From contig JAGBIA010000127.1 of the NCBI GenBank assembly GCA_017935225.1, forward strand, positions 1-39,240: a DNA stretch of 39,240 bases, written 5' to 3'. A program made the translations under genes and the position numbers. The notes below the pieces were generated by a model. That model saw only the letters and a list, made by a program, of their open reading frames with translations, searched no databases and was not told the origin of the DNA. Positions 31,503 through 39,240 of this stretch are shown here, in pieces (position 1 is the stretch's first letter; each line of letters starts with the position of its first letter). Origin of the DNA: Clostridia bacterium (GTDB lineage Bacteria > Bacillota > Clostridia > Oscillospirales > CAG-272).

Positions 31503-32552
31503 TCAGAGTCCTTTGCTGATATATCCCTCAAGCTCGGATACCGCGATCTTTTGAGGTCTGCAGTTGCCGATGCCGTTCGGGAGAATAAGCGTTATCGAGT
31601 CGCCCTCGCGCTTCTTGTCAGCCGTCGCGATGCGTGTGAGCTCGGGCGCGGAATAGGGGCAGTCGGTAGGAAGTCCTACACTGCGAAGAAGAGAAGTGAT
31701 CTCCGCCTGATCCTCGGTACTGCATATTCCCATAGATACGGCGATCTTCGTGACTATCACCGTGCCGATAGCGACCGCGCTTCCGTGCGAGATAGCAAAG
31801 CCTGAGAGTGCCTCTATCGCGTGACCGACCGTGTGACCGAGATTGAGAAGCTGGCGCGTGCCGCGGTCAAATTCGTCAAGCGCGACGATATCCGCCTTGT
31901 GCTTCACGCAATCGGCGATGACGTCCTCGACGTTCTCGCGAATTCCGCTCTGCAATCTGCAAAACATCTCGCGGTCGTTGATGATCGCGTATTTTATTAC
32001 CTCGGCACAGCCGTCGGCAAATACAGAGTCCTCCAGCGTATCAAGAGTATTGACGTCGCACAGCACGAGCGAGGGCTGATGGAATACACCCGCGAGGTTC
32101 TTGCCTGCGGCGAGATCTACCGCGGTTTTTCCGCCGACCGACGAGTCGACCGCCGCTAAAAGCGTTGTGGGAACTTGGATAAATCTTATGCCGCGCAGAT
32201 AGACTCCCGCCGCAAAGCCGCACAGATCTCCGACCACACCGCCGCCGAGCGCGATCAGAACGTCGGAGCGCGTGAAGCGTCGCTCTGCCAGAAATTCAAG
32301 CAGAGAGATGAGATTTGTCGTGTTCTTTGAAGCCTCTCCGTGAGCGATGACGAATTTTTCGACCTCAAAGCCTGCCGCCGTCAGCGACTTTACAGCCGCC
32401 GCCGAGTAGAGCGCGTCTACGTTGTCGTCGGTGACGATGCAAAGCTTTGCCTTGCCGACCGCATCAAGCACGTATTCGCCAAGGCTCGAGAGAAGTTCTT
32501 TTCCTATTATCACGTCGTAAGCTGACGACGCATTGACTCTGACCTTTTTCAT
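31503..32552 (-). CDS. aroB: 3-dehydroquinate synthase
   Basis: 349 residues. ALGGGVVGDLCGFAA (about 101-115), VPTTLLAAVDSSVGGKT, and the zinc-ligand segments ADGCAEVIKYA and LNLGHTVGHAIE are all present. It uses NAD internally to cyclise DAHP to dehydroquinate (step 2). CAGGAGA lies 6 bases before the ATG. It follows tyrA by 21 bases. Confidence 0.95.
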   Translation of the reverse strand: MKKVRVNASSAYDVIIGKELLSSLGEYVLDAVGKAKLCIVTDDNVDALYSAAAVKSLTAAGFEVEKFVIAHGEASKNTTNLISLLEFLAERRFTRSDVLIALGGGVVGDLCGFAAGVYLRGIRFIQVPTTLLAAVDSSVGGKTAVDLAAGKNLAGVFHQPSLVLCDVNTLDTLEDSVFADGCAEVIKYAIINDREMFCRLQSGIRENVEDVIADCVKHKADIVALDEFDRGTRQLLNLGHTVGHAIEALSGFAISHGSAVAIGTVIVTKIAVSMGICSTEDQAEITSLLRSVGLPTDCPYSAPELTRIATADKKREGDSITLILPNGIGNCRPQKIAVSELEGYISKGL

Positions 32553-32573
32553 TACGATCTCCTGAAATTATAA

Positions 32574-33404
32574 TTATCCGTCGACGCGTTCCTTAGCCTC
32601 GCGACCGTCTTTGAGAAGTCCGCGAAGTCTGTCTGCGTCGCCGTTTTCAATTGCATCTCGGTATTCCGAGAGAGAATTTATTATCGAATTGAGCTCGAAG
32701 AGAAGCGGCTCGCGGTTCTCAAGGAAGAGCTCGGTCCACATATTCTCATTGAGCCACGCAACTCTCGTCATATCCTTGTAGCTTCCCGCGGAAAATCCCT
32801 TGTGATTTTGCGCGGTAGGCGTTTTTACGTATGCGTTCGATACCACGTGCGCAAGCTGAGAGGTGAAGGCGATCATCTCGTCGTGTCGCTCTGCCGTCGT
32901 GACAGAGAAGCGACCGAAGCCTGCGGGGGCGAGCAGCTGCTTGATCTTGTCAAGCAGAGCGATATCGTCAAACACGGGCGGAACGAGCACCATAGGCGCG
33001 TTCTTGAAAAGAGTTGCGCGCGCGTGCTTGATTCCCGAGTACTGCGTTCCTGCCATCGGGTGACCGCCGATAAAGCTGAAGCCGTACTTTTTTGCAAGCG
33101 CGAATCCGCACTCGCATATCTTCACCTTGGTTCCGCACAGATCTATCACGGTCGCATCCTTTGAAATAAGATGCGCCACGCTCTCAAGGTAGTGTGCCGA
33201 GGCGGTGGGGTAGAGAGCTACGAACAAAAGCTCGCACTCACCGATCGTGCTCTCGTCGAGCACACCGTCGGTTATTCCCGCAAGGTCGCAGTAGCCGAGC
33301 GTTGCCTGATCTATATCAAAGCCGAGGACTCTGTGCCCCGATGCCTTGTATGCCTTTGCCATCGAGCCTCCGATAAGTCCGAGGCCGCAAATTCCAACAG
33401 TCAT
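32574..33404 (-). CDS. tyrA: Prephenate dehydrogenase
   Basis: 276 residues. NAD fold GICGLGLIGGSMAKAY (4-19), GGHPMAGTQYSG with the catalytic-region His, and SQLAHVVSNAY identify the family. It oxidises prephenate to 4-hydroxyphenylpyruvate toward tyrosine. There is no C-terminal ACT domain, so allosteric control by that route is absent. Control may rest on transcription. It starts one base after the aroF stop. Confidence 0.93.
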   Translation of the reverse strand: MTVGICGLGLIGGSMAKAYKASGHRVLGFDIDQATLGYCDLAGITDGVLDESTIGECELLFVALYPTASAHYLESVAHLISKDATVIDLCGTKVKICECGFALAKKYGFSFIGGHPMAGTQYSGIKHARATLFKNAPMVLVPPVFDDIALLDKIKQLLAPAGFGRFSVTTAERHDEMIAFTSQLAHVVSNAYVKTPTAQNHKGFSAGSYKDMTRVAWLNENMWTELFLENREPLLFELNSIINSLSEYRDAIENGDADRLRGLLKDGREAKERVDG

Positions 33405-33405
33405 C

Positions 33406-34413
33406 TCAAAGCTCCTTTATCGCACCAAGTATGCGAATTACCGCGCGTGCCACGTCGTCAAACGCCTCGGGCGTGAGCGACTGCGCGCCGTCGCAGAGCG
33501 CATTCTTGGGATCGTTGTGTACCTCTATCATAAGTCCGTCAGCACCGCAGGCAGCCGCCGCCATAGCCATGGGCTTTACGAGTCGTGCAACTCCCGTCGC
33601 GTGCGAGGGGTCGATGATGATGGGCAGATGCGTCAGCTCTTTGAGCATAGGAACAGCCGAGAGGTCGAGCGTGTTGCGAGTGTAGGTCTCAAATGTGCGG
33701 ATGCCTCGCTCGCAGAGAATGATATTTTCGTTTCCGCCGGCCATAATGTACTCGGCGGACATAAGGAATTCCTTGAGGGTGTTTGCAAGACCTCTCTTTA
33801 GAAGGATGGTCTTGTTTGTCTTTCCGAGCTCCTTGAGAAGCTCGAAGTTCTGCATATTGCGCGCGCCGACCTGAATTACGTCGACGTCCTCGAAGAGCGG
33901 CAGATGGTTTGCGTTCATTATCTCGGTAACGATCGGCAGTCCCGTCTCCTTCTTTGCTTCAAGAAGTATCTCGATGCCGTCAGCCTTCAGACCCTGGAAA
34001 TCGTAGGGCGAGGTTCTCGGCTTGAACGCGCCGCCGCGGAGCATCGTCGCTCCCGATGCCTTGACAGATCTTGCGATCTGCATCACCTGCTCCTCGCTCT
34101 CAACAGAGCAGGGACCTGCGATGATCGCAAAGGTGTCGCCGCCGACCGAGGTGTTGCCGACCTTTATGACGCTGTCGTCGGGATGAAATTTTCTGTTCGC
34201 GCTCTTGAAGGGCTCGCTGATGCGCTTTACGCTGTCAACTATATCAAGGCTGCCGAGCAGCTCCTCGTCGATCCTGCTCGTGTCGCCTATAAGTCCTACT
34301 ACCGTGTGTTCGTTTCCGACAGAGATATGCACGTCGAGCCCCTGTGCTTTGAGCCAGGACGTGAGATTGTCGAGCTGTTTTTGACTTGTTCCGCTTTTAA
34401 GTACTGCGATCAT
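33406..34413 (-). CDS. aroF: DAHP synthase, type I-beta with N-terminal regulatory domain
   Basis: 335 residues. Residues 1-70 form a ferredoxin-like (ACT-like) regulatory domain as in the Thermotoga-type enzyme. The catalytic barrel follows: AIIAGPCSVES (about 95-105), GGAFKPRTSPYDFQG, QVGARNMQNF, LLKRG, and IIDPSHATG with the metal ligand His. It condenses PEP and erythrose-4-phosphate (step 1), the pathway's main control point. AAAGGAGAA precedes the ATG. The only gene between it and the leader promoter is the 21-codon leader peptide, which is followed by the terminator; it is therefore the direct target of the attenuator. Confidence 0.96.
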   Translation of the reverse strand: MIAVLKSGTSQKQLDNLTSWLKAQGLDVHISVGNEHTVVGLIGDTSRIDEELLGSLDIVDSVKRISEPFKSANRKFHPDDSVIKVGNTSVGGDTFAIIAGPCSVESEEQVMQIARSVKASGATMLRGGAFKPRTSPYDFQGLKADGIEILLEAKKETGLPIVTEIMNANHLPLFEDVDVIQVGARNMQNFELLKELGKTNKTILLKRGLANTLKEFLMSAEYIMAGGNENIILCERGIRTFETYTRNTLDLSAVPMLKELTHLPIIIDPSHATGVARLVKPMAMAAAACGADGLMIEVHNDPKNALCDGAQSLTPEAFDDVARAVIRILGAIKEL

Positions 34414-34485
34414 TTTTGTTTTCTCCTTTAAACTATCTGAAAAAATTACAAGTGCCGAATGCGAACACCGAGACGGTACTAAGAA

Positions 34486-34519
34486 TAAAAAGCCTCTCGG
34501 TGCTTAGCATCGAGAGGCT
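34486..34519 (-). terminator. Attenuator terminator in the aromatic operon leader
   Basis: Arms 34491-34499 and 34511-34519 (9 bp, extended by four pairs inside to a TTA loop). On the minus strand TTTTTATT follows. It lies between the leader peptide stop and aroF, about 70 bases before the aroF start, so the operon is transcribed only on read-through. Confidence 0.92.
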
Positions 34520-34582
34520 TAAGAAGATCTGATAAACCTTTAAGTCAGAAAAAATTCCGAGTCCCGCAACAAAACACCCTTA

Positions 34583-34648
34583 TCAATTATTACCGCAAAA
34601 GTAATAAAAATAAAGGTAAAAGTAATTGTTAGCGAAAAAACGGTTCAT
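34583..34648 (-). CDS. Phe/Tyr-rich leader peptide of the aromatic operon
   Basis: A 21-codon ORF with AAAGGAGA (34657-34664) 8 bases before its ATG. The peptide starts MNRFFANN and continues YFYLYFYYFCGNN: five Phe and five Tyr of 21 residues, nine of the ten in positions 5-17. It starts about 24 bases after the promoter's likely start site and is followed by the intrinsic terminator at 34486-34519. A 7-bp hairpin (34587-34607, TTATTAC/GTAATAA) overlaps its last aromatic codons, matching the 1:2 hairpin of classic attenuators. Ribosome stalling at uncharged tRNA-Phe or tRNA-Tyr should relieve termination (inference from the established trp/phe mechanism). Confidence 0.9.
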   Translation of the reverse strand: MNRFFANNYFYLYFYYFCGNN

Positions 34649-34678
34649 TTTTACTGTCTCCTTTGACTTGATACAATC

Positions 34679-34707
34679 ATTTTAGCACGGTAAAGCGGTT
34701 TTGTCAA
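34679..34707 (-). promoter_or_regulatory. Main promoter of the aromatic amino-acid operon
   Basis: Minus-strand TTGACA (34702-34707), 17 bases, TAAAAT (34679-34684). Transcription should begin near 34672, directly before the leader peptide ribosome site. Confidence 0.88.
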
Positions 34708-34727
34708 TAGCTTTCTTCAAAAAAAAT

Positions 34728-35699
34728 TTAAAATATTGAGATATTCCATTTTACGACCTCGGTCGCGAGCAATATCATACAAGGCATCGTCAGAACCGAG
34801 AAAAGAGTTGACGTGCCGACACCCTGAGCGGAAAAGCCGGGCGCGGTATCGTATATCTCGGCAAACATACTTGCCGAGGTCGCCGCAGGCATTGAGGAAA
34901 CTGCGGTGATGAAGATGACCCAGAAGTCAGAAAATCCGAGGATCTTAAGCGTAAAGCAGAAGAAGAGCGGAATTATTATAAGCTTGAAAAGGCAGAGGTA
35001 GTAAGCCTTTCCCGAGCCGAATATCTGCTTGAAGCTTCTCGTTGAGAGGAGCGCACCGATGATAAGCATAGATATCGGAGTACACAGCGACGCGATGTAG
35101 TCGACGCTTTCCTTGACTACGACGGGAAGCGTGAACTCGGGAAGAAGCGCGGGGATAAGGAAAACGAGATAGCCGATAAGCGTGGGCACTGTGCCCTTGT
35201 TAATGAATATCTTCTTTGCGGTCAGCTTGATGTCGTCACGCTTGCGTGCGATGATGCCAAGACCGATCACCCAGAGAAGAATATTGAAGCTTACGACGAA
35301 GAAGGACGCGACGTACTCGCCGTTTTCGGGGAAGAGCGAGCCAAGCACGGGAATTCCGAGAAATCCGATGTTGCCGAAGACCATAGCGAATTCGGTGATC
35401 TTGCGCTCGTTGATATCCTTTATCTTCAGACACGCGACGAACGCGATAAGAGACATAATGAAATGCATCACGAATCCAAAGGTAAGGCTGATAAGCGAGA
35501 GCTTGAGATTCTCGGGGGAATACTGCTTGCTGATTATCGAATTTATGATAAGCGCGGGCTGTGCCACGGCAACTATCAGCGTCGAGAGCTTTTTCGATGC
35601 TACTCCGTCAATTACGTTGGTCTTTCCGAGCACGTATCCCACGACGAGTATCACGAACATCGTGATGACCGTGTTCAGAAAGGAGGAAAAATCTATCAT
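34728..35699 (-). CDS. AEC (auxin efflux carrier) family transporter
   Basis: 323 residues, almost wholly hydrophobic with about ten membrane helices in two inverted halves. FGNIGFLGIPVLGSLFP (about 108-124) and the crossing region MPAATSASMFAEIY (about 272-285) are typical of AEC permeases. Bacterial members export or import malate, malonate or amino-acid-like anions. The substrate is not evident. AAAGGAC precedes the ATG. Last gene of the upstream operon; no terminator hairpin was found between it and the aromatic promoter, so some read-through into the leader is possible. Confidence 0.88.
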   Translation of the reverse strand: MIDFSSFLNTVITMFVILVVGYVLGKTNVIDGVASKKLSTLIVAVAQPALIINSIISKQYSPENLKLSLISLTFGFVMHFIMSLIAFVACLKIKDINERKITEFAMVFGNIGFLGIPVLGSLFPENGEYVASFFVVSFNILLWVIGLGIIARKRDDIKLTAKKIFINKGTVPTLIGYLVFLIPALLPEFTLPVVVKESVDYIASLCTPISMLIIGALLSTRSFKQIFGSGKAYYLCLFKLIIIPLFFCFTLKILGFSDFWVIFITAVSSMPAATSASMFAEIYDTAPGFSAQGVGTSTLFSVLTMPCMILLATEVVKWNISIF

Positions 35700-35715
35700 T
35701 TAGGGTTGTCCTTTC

Positions 35716-36273
35716 TCAGTCTATCTGATCAAGCTTTTCCTTGATCTTTTTCATATCCACGAGCATCTCTTCTTTTCTGCGTGGATCGCGCAAAAGAAGT
35801 GCAGGGTGGTAAACGGCAGTAATGAGGAAATTGCCCTTCTGCACCCACTCGCCGTGCTCCTTTGTGATCTTGTAGTCGGGGCGGATGAGTCGCATAGCGG
35901 CTATTCTGCCAAGGCACACGATGATCTTCGGGCGGATAAGCTTTACTTGTCTGCGCAGAAAGTCCATACACGCGTCCTCTTCTGCGGGCAGAGGATCTCT
36001 GTTCTTTGGCGGACGGCACTTGAGGATATTTGCAATATAAACGCTCTCACGCGGAATGTCGACCGCATAGAGATATTGGTCAAGAAGCTGACCTGCGCGA
36101 CCTACGAACGGAATACCCGTCTTGTCCTCGTTGTCGCCCGGTGCTTCGCCTACGAAAAGGAGATCTGCATTGATATTTCCCGTTCCGAAAACGCAATTTG
36201 TGCGCGTCGTGTGAAGCTCGCAGGCTTTGCAGTTCTCGCACTCACTGCGAAGTATTTCCCAAGAATCACTCAT
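35716..36273 (-). CDS. Type 4 (iron-sulfur) uracil-DNA glycosylase
   Basis: 185 residues from the ATG at 36273, with TTGGAG upstream. The motif [15 protein letters not shown] (39-53) holds the active-site region; HPALLLRDP is the second motif. Four Cys fit the cluster ligands: Cys15, Cys18, Cys86 (in KCRPP) and Cys102. It removes uracil from DNA. It lies between a DUF1015 gene and the AEC transporter, 18 and 16 bases away. Confidence 0.92.
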   Translation of the reverse strand: MSDSWEILRSECENCKACELHTTRTNCVFGTGNINADLLFVGEAPGDNEDKTGIPFVGRAGQLLDQYLYAVDIPRESVYIANILKCRPPKNRDPLPAEEDACMDFLRRQVKLIRPKIIVCLGRIAAMRLIRPDYKITKEHGEWVQKGNFLITAVYHPALLLRDPRRKEEMLVDMKKIKEKLDQID

Positions 36274-36291
36274 AATATACTCCAATCAAAA

Positions 36292-37551
36292 TCACTTAGT
36301 TATTTTTCTGCACTCAAGGTAATATCTCTTGTCCTCCGCGTGTCCCATCGAGAAGGTCTTGCGAGGGAGCGCGCCGTCGTAGATGACCGTCTTGAAAAGC
36401 TCGGATTTGCTCATTCCGTCAAAGATAAAGCCCACGGTGTTTTTGTTGATAAGGCTCTTGACCGAGTCAACTCCGTGGATATAGTCGATCTCAACGCCTG
36501 CGTTTTCCTTTACGTATATGTCAAGGAAGTCCTGCAGAGTGCCGACAGTGAGCTGCTTTTCGGGGTGAGCGACATCAAGTCTGCCGCTTTTGTCAGCGGT
36601 TATATACTCGATCGTCTGTGCCTCAGCTGTGCCCGAGAGCGCGCCGAGATAAGCCCTCAGCGAAGAGAGCAGATGCTCGGGCTCTGCGTTGAAGACAACG
36701 CGGTAGATAGGCTCGAATTTGAGCGCGTTGTCGTGGATGTTTACGATCTCGACGAGTGCGTAGCGCGCAGGGTGATCTGCCGCCGCATCCGCGCCGAGTG
36801 TTGACTTTATTTCCTCGTAAATGGTCTTTGCCGTTGCGAGTGAGTGGTTTCCGTCGCCAACCGCGAAGAGCAGGGGAGCGAGATCCGCATCGCCGTATCT
36901 CTTCTCCATAGCCGCAGGAGTGATAAGCGAGTCGAGCGCATCAGACACCTGCTGCTTTGCCGCACTGCTTAGAAATCTTCCGCATACATGACCGCCGCCG
37001 AGCATAAGATCGGTGTCGTACGCGATCTCGGGGCAGGACTCCGCAGAGAGCGGCTCGATCACAGTTCTATCGGGGTCGTCGATGAGGAGCATAACGTGCG
37101 GAAGCTCGATGCTCGCGTCGCGTCTTATGGCAACTCTTGGGGGAATTCTCTCAATTACCGTCGCCTCGGTCGCGCGTATGAGCGAGTCAGCACCGCGCTT
37201 GAAGTCGTAGCACTCAAGATCCACCGCCATAACGATGCCGCGGCGGATGCTTCCGTCAGACTGCTCGCGCTCAACGTAGATCATCGAGTCGGGGTGGCTG
37301 ACGAGTATATCCCCAAGATACTTTTCCATATTCGCGTTGATCGCGGGAATTCTCTCCTTCGTTTCGGAAAGATACACCTCGGGCAGAATGAGATCGAGCG
37401 TAGATGGTGCGCCGTCAATGAGAGCTTTTGCGCTCTCCCAATAGTGCGGCTCGCTTGTGAACTGATCGCAGGCAATAACAGCCCACTTTTTTGCATCTGT
37501 TTTATTGAAATCGGGCAGAAGGATATCTGCACTAAAATAAGCCTTTTTCAT
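36292..37551 (-). CDS. DUF1015 family protein
   Basis: 419 residues, the normal length of this widespread family. Diagnostic pieces are KKWAVIACDQFTSEP (about 21-35), SLIRATEATVIERIPPR (about 122-138) and VGDGNHSLATAK (about 252-263). Family function is not established to my knowledge; a kinase-like role has been discussed for distant relatives. Cytoplasmic, no membrane segment. AAAGGAATTAATAAT precedes the ATG. Cotranscribed with the GDPD-like and UDG genes. Confidence 0.88.
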   Translation of the reverse strand: MKKAYFSADILLPDFNKTDAKKWAVIACDQFTSEPHYWESAKALIDGAPSTLDLILPEVYLSETKERIPAINANMEKYLGDILVSHPDSMIYVEREQSDGSIRRGIVMAVDLECYDFKRGADSLIRATEATVIERIPPRVAIRRDASIELPHVMLLIDDPDRTVIEPLSAESCPEIAYDTDLMLGGGHVCGRFLSSAAKQQVSDALDSLITPAAMEKRYGDADLAPLLFAVGDGNHSLATAKTIYEEIKSTLGADAAADHPARYALVEIVNIHDNALKFEPIYRVVFNAEPEHLLSSLRAYLGALSGTAEAQTIEYITADKSGRLDVAHPEKQLTVGTLQDFLDIYVKENAGVEIDYIHGVDSVKSLINKNTVGFIFDGMSKSELFKTVIYDGALPRKTFSMGHAEDKRYYLECRKITK

Positions 37552-37564
37552 ATTATTAATTCCT

Positions 37565-38338
37565 TTACTGTGGTATTACGTTTTCAAATATTGCATAAAT
37601 TCCGCGCCGCTTGCAAAGCTCGTATTGCTTCTGGTTTTTGACCGTAAAAGCAAAACCGCGCCTGCGAAATACCTTTGTCGCAAGCAAAAACGCAGGCTCG
37701 CGCATCATCCTGCCGTCGATGGTGATAAAATCGGGGCGGGTGAGGATATTGGTGAACATATGTCTGCGCAAAAATCTCGCTATAGTCGATCCGCGCTTGT
37801 CGTTTTTTGAAACTATCACTCCTCGCGCGTAACGCGGGCGGTATTTTTTAAAGAATGTAAGCACCTTCGCATCAGACGAGCGGACTGCAAACGCGCCCGA
37901 GTAAGCGTCAAGCTCAAGGCAGAGCTGCTTGCAGAGAGTGTGCCGCTCGCGCTCGTCCTCGGCTTCGATGCGGATAAGCAGGGGAACTTGTCCGTCGAGG
38001 ATGGGGAGAACTTCGCGCAGAGTGGGAAGCTTGTGTATCCCGCCCGAGATAGCCACACCGTCAGACAAGGTCAGATCGGCGTTTATAGAGGGGAGAACGA
38101 AGATCTCGCGATCCTTGGAGATCCCGACGTCGAGCGCAACACCAAATCCGAGGTCGCGCGCCTCGCGTATAGCTCCTATCGAGCCTCGCTTACGCTCCTT
38201 GCCAAAAATTCCGCCGTCTGCATAATCGCTGCTCTGCAGATCCATATCTGCGCCGTCGGTCGCACGCGGCATAACGAGAAATACGTAGGTCACGGCGATA
38301 AGACTGACCGACAGCACGATCATAGTAAATATCAGCAT
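37565..38338 (-). CDS. Degenerate, membrane-anchored GDPD-like protein
   Basis: 257 residues. An N-terminal membrane helix (3-24) precedes a domain whose spacing follows glycerophosphodiester phosphodiesterases: REARDLGFGVALDVGISKDRE (58-78), HKLPTLREVLPIL (102-114), VPLLIRIE (118-125), then NILTRPDFITI. The catalytic residues are missing: the HRG segment is YADGG, the ExD pair has become ALDV, and the HD of the next motif is LPS. It is therefore probably a non-catalytic relative that binds ligand or partner. The start overlaps the NUDIX stop by one base (TGATG). Confidence 0.75.
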   Translation of the reverse strand: MLIFTMIVLSVSLIAVTYVFLVMPRATDGADMDLQSSDYADGGIFGKERKRGSIGAIREARDLGFGVALDVGISKDREIFVLPSINADLTLSDGVAISGGIHKLPTLREVLPILDGQVPLLIRIEAEDERERHTLCKQLCLELDAYSGAFAVRSSDAKVLTFFKKYRPRYARGVIVSKNDKRGSTIARFLRRHMFTNILTRPDFITIDGRMMREPAFLLATKVFRRRGFAFTVKNQKQYELCKRRGIYAIFENVIPQ

Positions 38339-38925
38339 CAGCCGAGCAGACCTCTGTCTATCATCATCTGAGCGCGCAGAACCGCGATCTGCGTCTTGCC
38401 GTCTCGGATCTTGCCCTCAAGCGTCAATTCAACGAGCTTCGAGAGAGGTACGCGGACGCTCTCGATAAATTCGTCGTCGTCAAATTCGGTGTCTCCAAAA
38501 TCAAGCCCCGTCGCAAGATACATATAAATGCACTCGTCGAGAATTGCGGGGGAGGGGTAGTACTTGCCAAGGTAGATCATCTTCTTTGCCACAGCGCCCG
38601 TCTCCTCGCGAAGCTCGCGGCGAACTGCATCGTTCGGATCTTCCTCGGGAGAGTCGAGCTTGCCCGCAGGGATCTCGAGCAGATCCTCGTGGAATGGGTA
38701 GCGGTATTGACGAACGCAGATGACCTCGCCCTCGTCGGTCAGCGGAATTACGCAGACCGCACCGTTGTGGTGGCAGTATTCACGAGTGGAGAGCACACCG
38801 TTCGGGAGCGTGACCTCGTCGAGCCTCACGTGCAACACCTTTCCGTCGAATATAGGAGTTGATGAGAGTTGCGTCTCCTCGAGTGCTTCAAGGGGAAGGT
38901 TAAATTTTATATCAAGATTTTCCAT
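38338..38925 (-). CDS. ADP-ribose pyrophosphatase-type NUDIX hydrolase
   Basis: 195 residues from the ATG at 38925, with GAGGATATAT upstream. CVRQYRYPFHEDLLEIPAGK (71-90 region) and the NUDIX box GKLDSPEEDPNDAVRRELREETG (89-111 region) are typical of NudF/ADP-ribose pyrophosphatases; the box has one residue more than consensus before its first Glu. PSPAILDE lies after it. It likely cleaves ADP-ribose to AMP and ribose-5-phosphate. First gene of the operon ending at 34728. Confidence 0.9.
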   Translation of the reverse strand: MENLDIKFNLPLEALEETQLSSTPIFDGKVLHVRLDEVTLPNGVLSTREYCHHNGAVCVIPLTDEGEVICVRQYRYPFHEDLLEIPAGKLDSPEEDPNDAVRRELREETGAVAKKMIYLGKYYPSPAILDECIYMYLATGLDFGDTEFDDDEFIESVRVPLSKLVELTLEGKIRDGKTQIAVLRAQMMIDRGLLG

Positions 38926-38962
38926 ATATATCCTCACAAAAGCAAAAAATACATCACTCTAT

Positions 38963-38991
38963 ATTATAACACCAAGCGATAAAAAAAGCAA
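38963..38991 (-). promoter_or_regulatory. Promoter of the NUDIX/GDPD-like/DUF1015/UDG/AEC operon
   Basis: Minus-strand TTGCTT (38986-38991), 17 bases, TATAAT (38963-38968). Confidence 0.7.
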
Positions 38992-39044
38992 TAGCGCGGC
39001 AGAATAAAGACTCAAAAATTTTTTAAAAAAATTGAAAAAAGGTA

Positions 39045-39073
39045 TTGACATTCTAAATTTGGTGTGGTATAAT
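39045..39073 (+). promoter_or_regulatory. Promoter of the tRNA-Val cluster
   Basis: TTGACA (39045-39050), 17 bases, TATAAT (39068-39073): full consensus. Confidence 0.92.
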
Positions 39074-39101
39074 AGTGGAGCTGTCGAAAAGACGAGCAAA
39101 T

Positions 39102-39177
39102 GGGAGCATAGCTCAGCTGGGAGAGCATCTGCCTTACAAGCAGAGGGTCATAGGTTCGAGCCCTATTGTTCCCACCA
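39102..39177 (+). tRNA. tRNA-Val (TAC)
   Basis: Acceptor GGGAGCA/TGTTCCC, D arm GCTC/GAGC, anticodon stem TCTGC/GCAGA with loop CTTACAA (anticodon TAC), T arm with GGTTCGAGCCC, discriminator A and an encoded CCA. First of a tRNA cluster that continues past the window. Confidence 0.95.
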
Positions 39178-39223
39178 CGGCAAGTTGCCGTTTCCAATGA
39201 GGGCATCTGAAAGATGCCCATAT

Positions 39224-39240
39224 GGCCCGGTAGTTCAGTT
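39224..39240 (+). tRNA. 5' part of a tRNA, probably tRNA-Asp
   Basis: GGCCCGGTAGTTCAGTT reads as acceptor, positions 8-9 and the start of a D arm. The opening is typical of bacterial tRNA-Asp, but the anticodon lies outside the window. Confidence 0.55.

Noticed and set aside
34414..34727. T-box riboswitch ahead of aroF
   Set aside because: Looked for the conserved T-box motif (AGGGTGGNACC-like) and specifier layout; not present. The peptide-leader design explains the terminator better.
39201..39219. Hairpin GGGCATCT/AGATGCCC as a terminator after tRNA-Val
   Set aside because: No T-tract, and another tRNA starts 5 bases later; more likely a spacer or processing structure in a tRNA cluster.
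1..39240. CRISPR array, prophage or plasmid functions
   Set aside because: No regularly spaced repeats and no integrase, capsid, replication or mobilisation genes were seen.

Overview
The window looks like chromosome of a moderately GC-rich Clostridia-class Bacillota, perhaps an uncultured gut lineage. The grounds are AGGAGG-type ribosome sites, TTGACA/TTGAAA-17-TATAAT promoters, intrinsic terminators, and a gene set (QueH, ProX-type deacylase, clostridial AlkD family, FtsX-type ABC pairs) typical of that class. The taxon is inferred, not shown. No phage, transposase, CRISPR array or plasmid gene is visible.

Layout. 1-151: tRNA-Pro (minus) with terminator. 397-6040: minus-strand accessory genes: an unknown protein; a membrane HTH regulator with a flavin-type split-barrel protein; then an SGNH hydrolase / kinase-AlkD fusion / NUDIX / GNAT operon. 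6147-9291: plus-strand operon of a membrane-anchored EEP phosphatase, a VTT membrane protein, thymidine kinase and uridine kinase, closed by a strong terminator. 9297-11727: minus-strand glycerol kinase plus monoacylglycerol-lipase-like hydrolase. 11848-12473: plus-strand unit with a 26-codon leader-like ORF and a small lipoprotein. 12547-20000: plus-strand unit with two ABC-ATPase/FtsX-permease fusions, a tRNA deacylase, a methyltransferase and two small envelope proteins, including the scar of a tandem duplication. 20005-23614: minus-strand PPTase / fumarase / malic enzyme / 95-residue protein. 23644-23840: tRNA-Leu. 23915-34707: the main feature, an 11-gene minus-strand aromatic amino-acid operon. 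34728-38991: minus-strand ADP-ribose NUDIX / degenerate GDPD / DUF1015 / type-4 UDG / AEC transporter. 39045-end: tRNA-Val and the start of another tRNA.

The aromatic operon encodes every step from PEP and erythrose-4-phosphate to chorismate (aroF, aroB, aroQ, an aroE-aroK fusion, aroA, aroC), plus both branches toward Phe and Tyr (pheA, tyrA). It also carries a COG2509 flavoprotein, a stand-alone OmpR/PhoB-type winged helix and queH. Its 5' leader encodes a 21-residue peptide with five Phe and five Tyr codons, followed by an intrinsic terminator ahead of aroF. This has the layout of a ribosome-mediated attenuator that senses charged tRNA-Phe and tRNA-Tyr. Such control is classic in Proteobacteria but unexpected here, where T-boxes are the usual solution. 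It is the best candidate for an undescribed regulatory system in the window.
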